Source: Paraburkholderia fynbosensis
Lineage (GTDB): Bacteria > Pseudomonadota > Gammaproteobacteria > Burkholderiales > Burkholderiaceae
Assembly (NCBI RefSeq): GCF_902859935.1
Contig: NZ_CADIKI010000024.1
Location: 1-64,000, forward strand
Direction of reading: 5' to 3'
Length of the DNA: 64,000 nt
Positions 8,624-18,222 of the stretch are shown here, one piece after another. Under the pieces are notes generated by a model. That model did no database searches, was not told the DNA's origin, and saw nothing but the letters and a program-made list of their open reading frames with translations. Position numbers and translations under genes: made by a program. How positions within the stretch are numbered: the first letter of the stretch is position 1; every line of letters begins with the position of its first letter.

Positions 8624-9748
8624 GTGAAAAAGTCTATAGTTGTAGCCGCAATTGCCGCCTCGTGTGCAGGCCCCGTATTCGCTCAAAGTAGCGTTACCCT
8701 GTACGGCATTATTGATGCAGGCTTAAACTTCGTGAACAACGACGGTGGAAAACAACTTTACCAATTCCAGAGCGCTGTATCTGGGTCACGCTGGGGTCTC
8801 AAAGGCTCGGAGGATTTGGGGGGAGGAACTTCCGCGATTTTCCAACTGGAAAATGGCTTCAGTCCTTTTACCGGAAAGCTTGGACAGGGTGGACTGTTCT
8901 TCGGTCGTCAGGCCTATGTCGGCCTATCGAACAATAGATTTGGTACGTTGACGCTTGGTCGCCAGTACGATCCATTGGTAGACCTCGTGGGGCCGCAGAC
9001 GTTCAATCAGCACTACGGGGCGTTATTCTCGCATGTGAACGATATTGACAACAGCGACGATGCGTTCCGTGTCAGCAACGCCGTGAAATACGTGTCACCA
9101 AGCTGGAACGGGCTGATTGCTGAGGGTATGTATGCTTTTGGCGGTGTAGCCGGTCAGTTCCGCCAGAACAGCACGATTTCAGGAGGGGTCAAATACGCTG
9201 GCCAAAGCCTCACTGTAGGCGCCGCTTACTTTTACGCAAGAGATCCCGCGACCCAATTTCCGGATGGCAATTTCCAGCCGAATACGACTAACTTGAACGT
9301 CTCCACAACTGGCGTGTTCGGCTATGTGGGCAACCCGTCCAACATGCAGACGGTCGGGATCAGCGCTTCCTATAATATTGGCGCTGCCCAGTTTGGCGGC
9401 GCCTTCACCAACGCTCGATTTGACGATGCAAATGGGGTGAAAGGAAACACCGTCTGGTTTAACAACTACGAGATTTGGGGGCAATATTTCTTTACGCCTG
9501 CCATGGTGGCTGGGTTGGGATACAACTATTCCAACGGCCATGTTGACGCCACTGATGCCAAGCCGCACTATCACCAGCTAAACGCTGTCGCGGACTATTT
9601 TCTTTCGAAGCGAACCGACGTGTATTTGCTAGGTGTGTTCCAGCAAGCGGGTGGTGGGGCGTACGCAAACATTTATCAAGTCTTTACTGGTCAATCGACA
9701 ACGAACCGCCAGTTCTTGCTCCGGGTGGGCATGCGCCACCGGTTTTGA
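8624..9748 (+). CDS. Gram-negative porin, trimeric OmpC-like
   Basis: A 374-aa outer-membrane beta-barrel of the Burkholderia general porin family. The signal peptide KKSIVVAAIAASCAGPVFA is followed by QSSVTLYGIIDAG, the standard first strand, and the chain ends LRVGMRHRF with the C-terminal phenylalanine needed for barrel assembly. The GTG at 8624 is chosen because a GGAG lies 6 nt upstream and the usual MKKS start results; an in-frame ATG at 8609 has no such site. It probably admits the substrate handled by the preceding ABC importer. It is one of three divergent porins in the window. Confidence 0.92.
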   Translation: MKKSIVVAAIAASCAGPVFAQSSVTLYGIIDAGLNFVNNDGGKQLYQFQSAVSGSRWGLKGSEDLGGGTSAIFQLENGFSPFTGKLGQGGLFFGRQAYVGLSNNRFGTLTLGRQYDPLVDLVGPQTFNQHYGALFSHVNDIDNSDDAFRVSNAVKYVSPSWNGLIAEGMYAFGGVAGQFRQNSTISGGVKYAGQSLTVGAAYFYARDPATQFPDGNFQPNTTNLNVSTTGVFGYVGNPSNMQTVGISASYNIGAAQFGGAFTNARFDDANGVKGNTVWFNNYEIWGQYFFTPAMVAGLGYNYSNGHVDATDAKPHYHQLNAVADYFLSKRTDVYLLGVFQQAGGGAYANIYQVFTGQSTTNRQFLLRVGMRHRF

Positions 9749-9765
9749 TGAAGCTGGATAAGCGC

Positions 9766-9816
9766 GCCGGCTGGTGATTTTGGACTAAAGGAGCGTGTCT
9801 CATCTCCCCAGCCGGC
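9766..9816 (+). terminator. Stem-loop between porin and amidohydrolase
   Basis: GCCGGCTGG (9766-9774) pairs perfectly with CCAGCCGGC (9808-9816) across a 33-nt loop, 18 bp after the porin stop. There is no T-run, so it could be a weak terminator or an mRNA-stabilising structure that sets porin expression apart from the genes downstream. Confidence 0.4.
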
Positions 9817-9847
9817 CACTTACGCACGAATACTTGAGGCTGAGACT

Positions 9848-10732
9848 ATGAAGGATTATTTACTCTCTGGAGAATCGGTATTGCAATGTTTTAACTCAGA
9901 ACCTAGAAAACCACTCATGGTTCTTCCACCGGGTGCATGTGATACGCACGTGCATGTCGTCGGTCCTCGGAGTCGTTTTCCGTTTGTCGAAAATCGCCCC
10001 TTCACACCCGCCGACGCGTCTAAAGAGGCGCTTTTTGAACTCCATCGAGTATTGGGGTTTGAGCGATGCGTCGTCGTGCAGTCTGGGATTCATGGGTTTG
10101 ACAATAGCGCGGTCGAAGAGGCTATAGCAACATCCGACGGTAGCTGGGTGGGGGTCGCTCTCGTAGAGCCGACTATCGCAGATGCGGAACTGGCTCGGCT
10201 TGCCGGCGCCGGATTTCGCGCGGTTCGCTTCACGTTCTCATCCAGTCATGCGCAGGCGCAGCCGGACGAAGTCATTGATCTCAGCCATCGTCTCGCACGG
10301 TATGGCATGCACGTTCAGATTCAGGCAGACGGCACACTGTTGAGCGAGCTATCCCGTGTTCTAATGCAGAGCGCCGTGCCGGTCGTAATAGACCACATGG
10401 GGCGGGTCAATGCAGCGTTAGGCGTGGATCAGGCACCTATGGCCGCACTTCGCTCGCTTCTGCAGAATGAGAAGTTTTACGTGAAGATCAGCGGCATAGA
10501 CCGGATTACCATTGGAGGAAACTACGCAGATGGTATCCAAATCGCCCGTGCACTAGCGGAGGAGTTTGGCGATCGCTGCCTTTGGGGGTCCGATTGGCCA
10601 CACCTAGGGAATGACCACGTTCCGGACGACGCCGAATTGGTCGAACTGCTGGAGTCGATCTCACCTAACGAGTCCGATCGATCCAGGATCCTGGTGGAAA
10701 ATCCTGCGCGGCTCTTCCGCTTCGAAGGCTAG
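9848..10732 (+). CDS. Amidohydrolase, COG3618 (LigI/lactone-hydrolase-like)
   Basis: A 294-aa TIM-barrel metal-dependent hydrolase. It has the HxH motif CDTHVHVVGP (H34, H36), and the late-strand aspartate in LWGSDWPHLG near residue 250. The family includes 2-pyrone-4,6-dicarboxylate hydrolase LigI, L-fuconolactone hydrolase and D-galactarolactone isomerase, so a lactone of an acidic substrate is the most likely target. A second member lies at 19237-20106. With a uronate-dehydrogenase-like gene nearby, an aldaro- or aldonolactone substrate is plausible but unproven. Confidence 0.8.
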   Translation: MKDYLLSGESVLQCFNSEPRKPLMVLPPGACDTHVHVVGPRSRFPFVENRPFTPADASKEALFELHRVLGFERCVVVQSGIHGFDNSAVEEAIATSDGSWVGVALVEPTIADAELARLAGAGFRAVRFTFSSSHAQAQPDEVIDLSHRLARYGMHVQIQADGTLLSELSRVLMQSAVPVVIDHMGRVNAALGVDQAPMAALRSLLQNEKFYVKISGIDRITIGGNYADGIQIARALAEEFGDRCLWGSDWPHLGNDHVPDDAELVELLESISPNESDRSRILVENPARLFRFEG

Positions 10733-10843
10733 ACGTTTCGATTGCTGTCCTAAATTACGAGATCTGTCTTGGCGCTCAGCCGACAAACTGCGAAGGAACT
10801 CTTGATGAGCGCTTGAATTATTACGCTCATCAGGAGTCGACGT

Positions 10844-12031
10844 TTGTCACAAGTTAAGGAAACGCCGAGGGCGTCCATGTGGTTGCTGGTGCTGCTTGTG
10901 CTCAGCGGCACATTAGCGATGCATATGTTTGTACCCGCATTATCGCAGGCTGCGCGCGATCTGGGAGCAGACAGCGGCGAGATGCAACTGACAATTAGCC
11001 TGTATGTCTTGGGGCTGGCGTTCGGTCAACTATTTTATGGTCCGTTGTCCGACACGTTCGGCCGACGACCTATGTTGGCAATCGGGCTGACAGCTTATAC
11101 CGTCGCCGGCTTTGCTTCCGCAGTCTCCGGAAGCGTTGTGTTTTTGATCTATGCCAGACTGCTTCAAGCCTTGGGAGGCTGTGCAGGGATGATCCTTGGG
11201 CGGGTAATAGTTAGCGATACCTCGTCGGGTGACCTTGCGATCCGTCGGCTGGCGCTTCTCAATCTGATTGCTGTGGCTGGTCCCGGACTCGCGCCCGCGC
11301 TCGGCGGATTCGTCACCGAGACGTTCGGCTGGCGAATGATATTTGTGTGTCTCGGAAGCCTGGGGATTTTGAATGTAATCCTCGTACTTACTCTATTACC
11401 TGAGACCACAATTCGAACCCGTCGAGTGGAATCGCAGGTCCTGATTGGCGACTACTTGCGACTGATTCGATCTCCGATGTTCCTGGGATACGCTATAGGA
11501 GGAGGTTGTGCCACGAGCTCGAGCTATGCGTTCATCTCCGCGGCGCCTTTCATTCTCGCCGACCTACACCGTAGCTTACATGAGGTGGGCTTTCTGCTTG
11601 GCTTCCTTGCACTAGGCGTCTTAGTCGGTAGTGCAATTACAAGCCGAATTGTGGGCCAAATTCCGGTCGCGCGCTTGCTCTACACTGCGAATTTTCTCGC
11701 CTTCACGGCTTCGATATCTTTCCTGTTGCTTGCGGTGACGGGCAAGCTAAATCTCATGTGGGTCGCCGGGCTCCAATTTTTGTACACTCTGAGTGCGGGG
11801 ATGACAGGCCCGGTTGCGATGACGAAAGCAATCAAAGCGAATCCCGTTGTTATGGGATCTGCAGCAGGATTAGCGGGGTTTGTTCAGATGGGCGTCGGCG
11901 CAGTATGTATTTGGCTGACGGGATTGGGGGGAGGGGCGGGAGTTGGTGCCGGCGCGGTCGTCACCGGCGCCAGTGTGGTGGCCCAGATTTCTTTCCGCAT
12001 CGCTGCTCGAAGTGAGCGACTGACCGGCTAG
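10844..12031 (+). CDS. MFS transporter, Bcr/CflA-type
   Basis: A 395-aa inner-membrane transporter with 12 predicted hydrophobic segments. The motif GPLSDTFGRRPML after the second segment is the MFS loop signature, and the overall pattern (MHMFVPALSQAARDL, LQALGGCAGMILGR) matches the Bcr/CflA drug-export family. The start is TTG at 10844, supported by CAGGAGTCGACG just upstream. As the last gene of this plus-strand set it may export intermediates or import substrate. It is convergent with the gene at 12204. Confidence 0.85.
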   Translation: MSQVKETPRASMWLLVLLVLSGTLAMHMFVPALSQAARDLGADSGEMQLTISLYVLGLAFGQLFYGPLSDTFGRRPMLAIGLTAYTVAGFASAVSGSVVFLIYARLLQALGGCAGMILGRVIVSDTSSGDLAIRRLALLNLIAVAGPGLAPALGGFVTETFGWRMIFVCLGSLGILNVILVLTLLPETTIRTRRVESQVLIGDYLRLIRSPMFLGYAIGGGCATSSSYAFISAAPFILADLHRSLHEVGFLLGFLALGVLVGSAITSRIVGQIPVARLLYTANFLAFTASISFLLLAVTGKLNLMWVAGLQFLYTLSAGMTGPVAMTKAIKANPVVMGSAAGLAGFVQMGVGAVCIWLTGLGGGAGVGAGAVVTGASVVAQISFRIAARSERLTG

Positions 12032-12203
12032 TTCCAGTGGAATCCGCTATGCGCCATCGCGACTTCGCCGGGCGGATGGCCCCTCGGGGCATCGGTAGTC
12101 TGTGATTGCTTGACGCTGGCAACGACGTAGATTTTCGAGCAATGCCGATGCCCGAGAAAGTTTCGGGCACCGCCTCTTCTAATGCGGAAATGCGGGTGGA
12201 GAG

Positions 12204-12998
12204 TCACCCAGCCTTGTTTGCGCAGAAACCTGCCCCTTGGTACTGTGCCTCGATCTCGTTCGAAGGTCGTACACCTTGCAGCTTTTCAATGTACGGGTCT
12301 GCACTGTCGGTGGGTGTCCATTGAATCGCATCGCGCAAGTCGTTTGCCCAGAACGACTGCCGATTGTCCGACGTCGCCCAGACGACACACCAGCCGACGT
12401 TGCTGGCTTCACCGCCACGAATGATCAGGTCGTTCAGATCCGCCCGAGACAGCCATGTGGCCAGCATGCGCTGATCCAACGGTTCAGGCGGTTCAGCGGA
12501 ACCAATTCGAATTATTAAACTTTCTACGCCATGCTTGTCCCAGTAGAGGCGGGCCATAAGTTCACCGTATGCCTTCGAGAGGCCGTAGTATGAATCCGGC
12601 CGATACATGCAGTCATAGTCTAACCGCTCATCTTGACGATAAAAGCCAAAACAATGGCTCGACGAAGCGTACACGACCCGGCATTTGTTCGTTCTGGCCG
12701 CCTCATAAATTGAGTAAATCCCTTCGATATTTGGGCCAACAGTTTCGCGAAACGGTCGATCGGTAGCCTGTCCTCCGAAGTGGACGATCACATCGGCGCC
12801 GCGGGAATAATCGACGATCGATGCTTCATCCGCCAGATCTATCTGCCTAAATTCCGCATCGGCGGGCAGCGTGCCCGGGAACGGCTGGATATCCGTCAGG
12901 CGCAGCTTCCAGCCGTGACCACTGAGCGCGGCAGCTATTTCGCGACCGAGTTTTCCAGATGCTCCGGTCAACAGAGCTGTAACTTTTTTAGGTTGCAC
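12204..12998 (-). CDS. NAD-dependent epimerase/dehydratase, uronate dehydrogenase-like
   Basis: A 264-aa extended-SDR protein. The Rossmann motif TGASGKLG is at residues 11-18, and the catalytic YxxxK pair is Y138-K142 in SYYGLSK. The segment ASSSHCFGFYRQDERLD and the length closely follow bacterial uronate dehydrogenase (Udh, about 265 aa), which oxidises D-galacturonate or D-glucuronate to the aldarolactone. The C-terminus is more divergent, so the exact substrate is open. The lactone product would suit the COG3618 amidohydrolases nearby. Confidence 0.75.
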   Translation of the reverse strand: MQPKKVTALLTGASGKLGREIAAALSGHGWKLRLTDIQPFPGTLPADAEFRQIDLADEASIVDYSRGADVIVHFGGQATDRPFRETVGPNIEGIYSIYEAARTNKCRVVYASSSHCFGFYRQDERLDYDCMYRPDSYYGLSKAYGELMARLYWDKHGVESLIIRIGSAEPPEPLDQRMLATWLSRADLNDLIIRGGEASNVGWCVVWATSDNRQSFWANDLRDAIQWTPTDSADPYIEKLQGVRPSNEIEAQYQGAGFCANKAG

Positions 12999-13465
12999 TA
13001 TTCACTCCACAGTTCGATACGTTTCCAGCGCTTTCCGCAGCACCGTCAGGGACTAGATCACGCTGCCACGCCAGTCTCTCTTGAGGCGCGACAGCGAGCC
13101 GATGGACAGTCGGCGGCAGCTTTCGCTCGGCACTGTCTTGGTTGAATGAACGCTCTTCAGTGTGCGTATCAAGGCGGCCTTCGAGGTCATGGGTGGGTTG
13201 CCGCTTGCCGTGAGACCGTCTCGTCCGATTCCTGACATTGCCGTGTGCTAGAGCAGGCCCAGGTTCATGTCAATCTCTTTCCTCAAGATATCGGTAGCTC
13301 GTCGTGAGGCCGTTCGCCCACCGGCCTGAAAGCCTTCCTGCTACTTCACGCGGTCGCGTTATTCTTTGCAGGGGGCACCGATTTCCGCGAGATTGCGATA
13401 AGTTCCGAGAGCGTTGTACGTGCGTACAGTTTATTCGTGCGACTGTTCGCGTTGATTTCACGTTT
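12999..13465. other. Gene-free gap
   Basis: No convincing gene, hairpin or known remnant is seen in these 467 bp. The short open frames on either strand have no ribosome binding site and no recognisable similarity. It separates the aldo/keto reductase from the uronate-dehydrogenase-like gene and may hold the latter's promoter. Confidence 0.4.
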
Positions 13466-14473
13466 CTAGCCCGAAATTCGGCCTAGGACTGGAAAGAGCG
13501 GATCGTTAAAGCCATATGCTGCCGCGTGCCCGGGGAGCACCAGCTCGTCAACAAAGGTCTCGTCGCTGTGAGCTGTTTGCAAATCAATGGCGGAGAGATA
13601 GTCTTTCCATTGGTCGACCGTGCGGGGACCGCCTACGACGCCACATAGAAGGGAGTTTGCCCGCAACCACGCGAGGGAAAACTGCGCGCAGTTCATCCCT
13701 TGATCGCGCGCTCGGTGAGTGACGGCCTCCGCAACGGCAAGTGACTCGTCCCGAAAATCTGTTTCAAGAATGCGCTTGTTTCCTCGACCGGCGCGGGAGT
13801 CCAGGCTGGGCTCCGCGTTACGAGCATATTTGCCAGTTAGAACGCCGCGGGCCAGCGGGCTGTAGGCAACGACGGCGACTCCGTAGTTAGAGCAGCAAGG
13901 CAGAAGCTCGCTCTCGGCTCCGCGGGTTAGAAGGTTGTAAGGTGTCTGGCAGACTATTGGTTGTGGAATCCCCATGCGGCGCGCCGCCTCGACGACTTGG
14001 GCGATGCGCCACGCCCTGAAGTTGGAAATTCCGTAGTATCGGATTTTCCCGTCGTCGATTAACCTGGCAAAGGTACTGAGCGTCTCCTCAAGCGGTGTTG
14101 TGACATCATCCCTGTGCATGTAGTAGACATCGATCCAGTCCGTCCTGAGTCGTTCCAGGCTGGCGTCGACCGCTCTATGGATCCATCGTCGAGAGAGCCC
14201 GCGGTCATTAGGCAGGGAGCCAACCGGATTTGCGAGTTTGGTGGCCAGAACCCAACGGTCTCGATCGCCTTCGAGCAGCTTGCCGACCATCAGTTCGGAG
14301 TCGCCGCCTGCATAATTGTCGGCGGTGTCAATCGCATTCACCCCGGCGTCCCGTGCCAAGGCGAGCATCTCGTTCGCCGGACCTTGACCGGTCTGGTCTC
14401 CGAACATCATCGTACCTAACCAGAGACGCGAGACTTTGAGTCCGCTCGACCCTAACGGGATGTAGGAATGCAT
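13466..14473 (-). CDS. Aldo/keto reductase
   Basis: A 335-aa NADPH-dependent aldo/keto reductase. The tetrad is visible as D and Y in AIDTADNYAGGDSE, K in LATKLANP and H in DVYYMHRDD. It opens with YIPLGSSGLKVSRLWLGTMMFG, typical of the tas/YajO-like group. The start at 14473 (MHSYIPLG) follows TTGGAGTATTAC; the longer open frame to 14518 is not supported. It lies about 190 bp downstream of the FAD-linked dehydrogenase and probably reduces an aldehyde or keto sugar in the same pathway. Confidence 0.85.
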   Translation of the reverse strand: MHSYIPLGSSGLKVSRLWLGTMMFGDQTGQGPANEMLALARDAGVNAIDTADNYAGGDSELMVGKLLEGDRDRWVLATKLANPVGSLPNDRGLSRRWIHRAVDASLERLRTDWIDVYYMHRDDVTTPLEETLSTFARLIDDGKIRYYGISNFRAWRIAQVVEAARRMGIPQPIVCQTPYNLLTRGAESELLPCCSNYGVAVVAYSPLARGVLTGKYARNAEPSLDSRAGRGNKRILETDFRDESLAVAEAVTHRARDQGMNCAQFSLAWLRANSLLCGVVGGPRTVDQWKDYLSAIDLQTAHSDETFVDELVLPGHAAAYGFNDPLFPVLGRISG

Positions 14474-14664
14474 GTAATACTCCAAGCGAAAGAAATCTAG
14501 TGGCCGAGCGGGGGGCAAGCCAAGAGGGCAATGTCGGCAGCCATGCGCAATCTCAAAAGAACAGGCTATGTGAGGAAAAAGGGGTGTGCCACGTCCAAGG
14601 CCTTATCAAAGAGTCGACACTCGACGTTGAACCTTCAGGCCGATGCGATCCCGGCACGCATGCA

Positions 14665-16146
14665 TCAATCGAAGATTTTGCCCGGGTTCATGATGTTCTT
14701 CTCGTCGATGGCAAGTTTGATCCGGCGCATAAGATCAAGTTCGACATCCGATCGATACTTGCGGAGATGAGATTTCTTAACATACCCAATCCCATGCTCG
14801 GCGCTTATGGAGCCACCCATTCCGACAGCGATGTCGTAGACCAGTTCGTTGAACTCCGGTGCTCGGGCCAGAAACTCTTTTCCGTCGGTTCCCACCGGTT
14901 GATGGAAGTTGAAGTGAATGTTGCCGTCGCCAACGTGTCCGAAAGCGATCACACGGATGCCTGCACATCTCAATTCTGCGGCTGCACCAGCTTTCCGAAC
15001 GAACTCGGCGATCTTGGCGATCGGCACCGAAACATCGTGGCTGATCACTGCCCCTTCAAATCGATGGCCTTCCACCACTCCTTCGCGGATCCCCCAAAGG
15101 CCCTTCGCTTGAGCGATGCTTTCAGCTAAGATCGCGTCCTCGGCAAGTTCAGCCTCAAGGATGCCCGTTAGAACATTCTCAGTCACGCTTCGGAGATTGT
15201 CACCAGCTTCGCTTGATGAGATCTGAGCCAACACATAGTAAGGGAACGCTCGATCGAAAGGCTCAATGGTGCCCGGAACATGTTTGAGTCCGAACTCGAG
15301 TCCAACGCGCGGGATCAATTCAAATGCTGTGAGGCGGTCACCCGACGCGGCCCGAGCGCGGGCGTAGATACCCATGACGCATTCGATGTCGCGTACCGCA
15401 AGAAGTGCAGTTTCAACCTGCACTGGTTGCGGGAAGATTTTAAGAGTTGCCGCTGTGATAATGCCCAGCGTACCTTCGCCGCCTATGAACAAGTGTTTTA
15501 GGTCGTAACCGCTGTTATCTTTGCGAAGTCCGCGAAGCCCATTCCATATCCTTCCGTCCGGAAGCACGACCTCAATCCCTAGAACGAGGTCTCGTGCGTT
15601 CCCGTAATGAAGCACTGCTATGCCTCCCGCGTTCGTCGACAGGTTCCCACCAATTCGGCAGCTGCCTTCGGAGGCCAGACTCAACGGAAAGAGGAGTCCA
15701 GCCTCGCGCGCGGCTTCCTGAACATTCGCCAAGATACAGCCGGCTTCGACGGTCATCGTGTGCCCGACGGCGTCGACTTCAACAATTCGATTCATCCGCT
15801 GGAGACTCAGCAGCACGTTGTTGCCGCCACAGAGCGGTATGCCGCCGCAGACTAGGCCGGTATTACCGCCCTGAGGAATGATTGGCGTTGCAGTTGCAGC
15901 ACATATTTTGACAACCTCTGCCACTTGCTGCGTCGTGGAGGGGCGGACGACGAAGCTCGTTTTGCCCTGATGCTTTCCTCGCATGTCCTGCATATACGGC
16001 GCGACGTCGGACGGGTCTGTTATGACCCCATCTTTTCCGACGATGGCTATGAGTCGGTCCAGTAGCCACTTCGCCTTTTCCGGCTCCTTCAGCGCCGTGT
16101 ATATAGGGTCGCCGATGGTCTCAGCATCAGCAGTGGACTTCAACAT
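14665..16146 (-). CDS. FAD-linked 2-hydroxyacid dehydrogenase, GlcD/D2HGDH-like
   Basis: A 493-aa flavoprotein of the VAO/PCMH fold. The FAD-binding loop is PQGGNTGLVCGGIP (residues 91-104). The C-terminal FAD-oxidase domain has GHVGDGNIHFNFHQP, the probable metal-binding site of D-2-hydroxyacid dehydrogenases, and ends DEKNIMNPGKIFD. Family members oxidise D-lactate, glycolate or D-2-hydroxyglutarate and pass electrons to ETF or quinone. The start follows GGAGGATAT. The window encodes an ETF (28452-30159) that could be its acceptor, although the two genes are not adjacent. Confidence 0.88.
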   Translation of the reverse strand: MLKSTADAETIGDPIYTALKEPEKAKWLLDRLIAIVGKDGVITDPSDVAPYMQDMRGKHQGKTSFVVRPSTTQQVAEVVKICAATATPIIPQGGNTGLVCGGIPLCGGNNVLLSLQRMNRIVEVDAVGHTMTVEAGCILANVQEAAREAGLLFPLSLASEGSCRIGGNLSTNAGGIAVLHYGNARDLVLGIEVVLPDGRIWNGLRGLRKDNSGYDLKHLFIGGEGTLGIITAATLKIFPQPVQVETALLAVRDIECVMGIYARARAASGDRLTAFELIPRVGLEFGLKHVPGTIEPFDRAFPYYVLAQISSSEAGDNLRSVTENVLTGILEAELAEDAILAESIAQAKGLWGIREGVVEGHRFEGAVISHDVSVPIAKIAEFVRKAGAAAELRCAGIRVIAFGHVGDGNIHFNFHQPVGTDGKEFLARAPEFNELVYDIAVGMGGSISAEHGIGYVKKSHLRKYRSDVELDLMRRIKLAIDEKNIMNPGKIFD

Positions 16147-16213
16147 ATATCCTCCATTATCTTCGTCGCCCTTGCAACGTGCTCAAAAGCTTAAGTTTTA
16201 CCGCATGAGGCGC

Positions 16214-17020
16214 TCAGTTGCCCTGGTTTTGATGCGCAGCAAAATACTCGACTTGTCCAAACGGAATGAAGTTCGACCCGGTCACTGGCATGACGGTGCC
16301 CGTGATGAACGATGAAGCGCCGCTCGCGAAGAACACACACGCGGTTCCGATGTCAGCGGGCGTACCCAGCCGTTGCAGAGGCGAATTGCCGGCCTGACGG
16401 ACTCGCCATTCGTTAGGTCTGTTGTTGCGCTTTTCGGGCGTGTCAATCACGCCCGGAGAGACTGAATTCACACGAATTCCGAGGTGACCCCACTCGATCG
16501 CCATAGTGGATGTCAAGCTGTCGATGCCAGCTTTTGCCGCTGTATAGTGTGCCATCATCGGACAGGGAATTCTGGTCAGCCACGAAGACACGTTGATGAT
16601 GGAGCCGCCGTCTTTCATCCGCTTCGCCGCCGCTTGCGCGAACATGAACGGTGCCTTCAGATTCAGTCCGACTACCTCGTCCCAAAGAGCTTCCGACATA
16701 CTAAGCAGCGGAGCAGCCTGTTCTTGCGATGCACCGCCCGCGTTATTTACGAGGCAATGCAGTCCACCGAAGGTTTCGACCGTGGTGTCGATCACCCTTT
16801 CGATGTCGTTTCGGTTCGTGATATCGCCGGTAGTGTACGCCAGTACGAGCCCGTCCTTCTGTGCGGAGCTTACCGTCTCTTCGAGCTTGCTGGCGCTTCG
16901 GCCGGTAATCATCACGTTTGCGCCGGCTCTCGCCATCTCCAGAGCAACACCTGCGCCAATGCCGCTACCTCCTCCCGTGACTAGAACTGTCTTGCCGATC
17001 AGTGTGAATTTGTCATGCAT
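16214..17020 (-). CDS. SDR family oxidoreductase
   Basis: A 268-aa classical short-chain dehydrogenase. The cofactor motif TGGGSGIG is at residues 15-22, NNAG follows, and the active site is S in NVSSW with Y-K in HYTAAKAG. The start at 17020 (MHDKFTLIGKTVLVTG) gives the family length; the longer open frame to 17131 would overlap the upstream gene. It is 62 bp downstream of the RraA-like gene and 67 bp upstream of the FAD enzyme, so these three are probably one transcript. Its substrate cannot be read from sequence. Confidence 0.87.
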   Translation of the reverse strand: MHDKFTLIGKTVLVTGGGSGIGAGVALEMARAGANVMITGRSASKLEETVSSAQKDGLVLAYTTGDITNRNDIERVIDTTVETFGGLHCLVNNAGGASQEQAAPLLSMSEALWDEVVGLNLKAPFMFAQAAAKRMKDGGSIINVSSWLTRIPCPMMAHYTAAKAGIDSLTSTMAIEWGHLGIRVNSVSPGVIDTPEKRNNRPNEWRVRQAGNSPLQRLGTPADIGTACVFFASGASSFITGTVMPVTGSNFIPFGQVEYFAAHQNQGN

Positions 17021-17082
17021 ATTGCTTTCCTTTCCAAAGAGCTGCTGGAGCATCGATTCGCTGACTCGCGAAAGTTGATGCG

Positions 17083-17757
17083 CTACGAAGCGGAAACATA
17101 CCCTGCTCGGGACAGTGCGTCGCCAATCCAATCGCCGTTGTGAGTACCGGCTTCAATCGCCGACATGATCTTCTGTTCCTTTGCGTGAACTTGCAGGGCA
17201 GCTTCCAGAACAGATTCGGCCTCGTGGAATGGCACACAGATCAGGCCGTCATCGTCACCGAGAATGAGATCACCCGGTTCTACAACCATCCCCCCAATGG
17301 AGATCGGCACATTGATCTCGCCTGGACCGTCCTTGTATGGGCCACGATGCGTGACGCCCGCCGCGTAGACGGGGAAGTTGTTCCACTTGATGAATCGATA
17401 GTCTCGAACGGCACCATTGATCACCACACCGGCAATTCCGCGCCGCATGGCATAGCTGATCATGAGTTCGCCCATCAGTGCATTGGTGCAGTCGCCGCCG
17501 GCATCGACGACTAGGACGTCTCCTGGTACTGCCATCTCGATGGCTTTGTGCAACATCAGGTTGTCGCCTGGACGGCTCTTGACGGTGATCGCCGGGCCGG
17601 CCATTTTTGATCCATCGTGGAGCGGCCTTAGAGCCGGTCCCCCGGCGGTCATTCGAGCCATACAGTCGCTTACGTTTGCAACCGGCAATTTAATATACCG
17701 GGCGGCTAGCTCCAGGCTGACAGATCGTGTTCGAGGCAAAATACGAAAGCCCAACAT
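17083..17757 (-). CDS. RraA-family aldolase/decarboxylase
   Basis: A 224-aa protein of the RraA/HMG aldolase fold. The substrate-binding loop GGDCTNALMGELM (residues 87-99) and the metal-site R118-D119 in VINGAVRDYRF are those of the enzymatic members (4-hydroxy-4-methyl-2-oxoglutarate or 4-carboxy-4-hydroxy-2-oxoadipate aldolase, oxaloacetate decarboxylase). It probably yields pyruvate from a branched hydroxy-oxo-diacid. That fits a meta-cleavage-like end path, although no ring-cleavage dioxygenase of that route is present in the window. Confidence 0.8.
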   Translation of the reverse strand: MLGFRILPRTRSVSLELAARYIKLPVANVSDCMARMTAGGPALRPLHDGSKMAGPAITVKSRPGDNLMLHKAIEMAVPGDVLVVDAGGDCTNALMGELMISYAMRRGIAGVVINGAVRDYRFIKWNNFPVYAAGVTHRGPYKDGPGEINVPISIGGMVVEPGDLILGDDDGLICVPFHEAESVLEAALQVHAKEQKIMSAIEAGTHNGDWIGDALSRAGYVSAS

Positions 17758-18222
17758 GTTTGCTCCTCTGTTCGATGTTTCGAGGCCTTTTTAGTGGTCC
17801 CCTTGAATATATTATGGATACTCCGGTTCAGGTCCGAAACCGCAATATTCAGGGACGTTCTATCTACAAAACCGATCGATGGACAACTTCGTCCGGGCTT
17901 ACAACCGGGTCGCGATCTCACAAGCTTGGCCCGACTGCCCACTGCAGCGGCGGCCGGGCACGAAAATCCTTCTGGCGACCAGTGAGAAGCTCGGCGCCAA
18001 CGCAATCAGTGAATTCTTGAAACGTACCGAACACGACTTTCCGCGCGGACATTTCTCTGAGACGATCTGTGTTCATCGTGATGTAGCAACGCAGTATCGC
18101 CGGCATCCGTCTCCACAGCGTCTTTCGAGAATAGTCGCGTCAAATTCAGATGAGCGGAACGGATGCTCGGCCGGCGATTCTGGGTGGCCTTTGCATCCAT
18201 TCGTTTGTCCGCTCATTTTTGG
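17758..18222. other. Gene-free gap, probable promoter region
   Basis: No supported gene in 465 bp. The composition is slightly more AT-rich next to 17800 (TTGAATATATTATGGATAC), which may hold the promoter of the minus-strand RraA-SDR-FAD set. Short open frames across it show no known domain. Confidence 0.4.

Noticed and set aside
13053..13238. 61-codon minus-strand frame in the 13-kb gap
   Set aside because: No ribosome site, no recognisable domain and no support from neighbouring genes.
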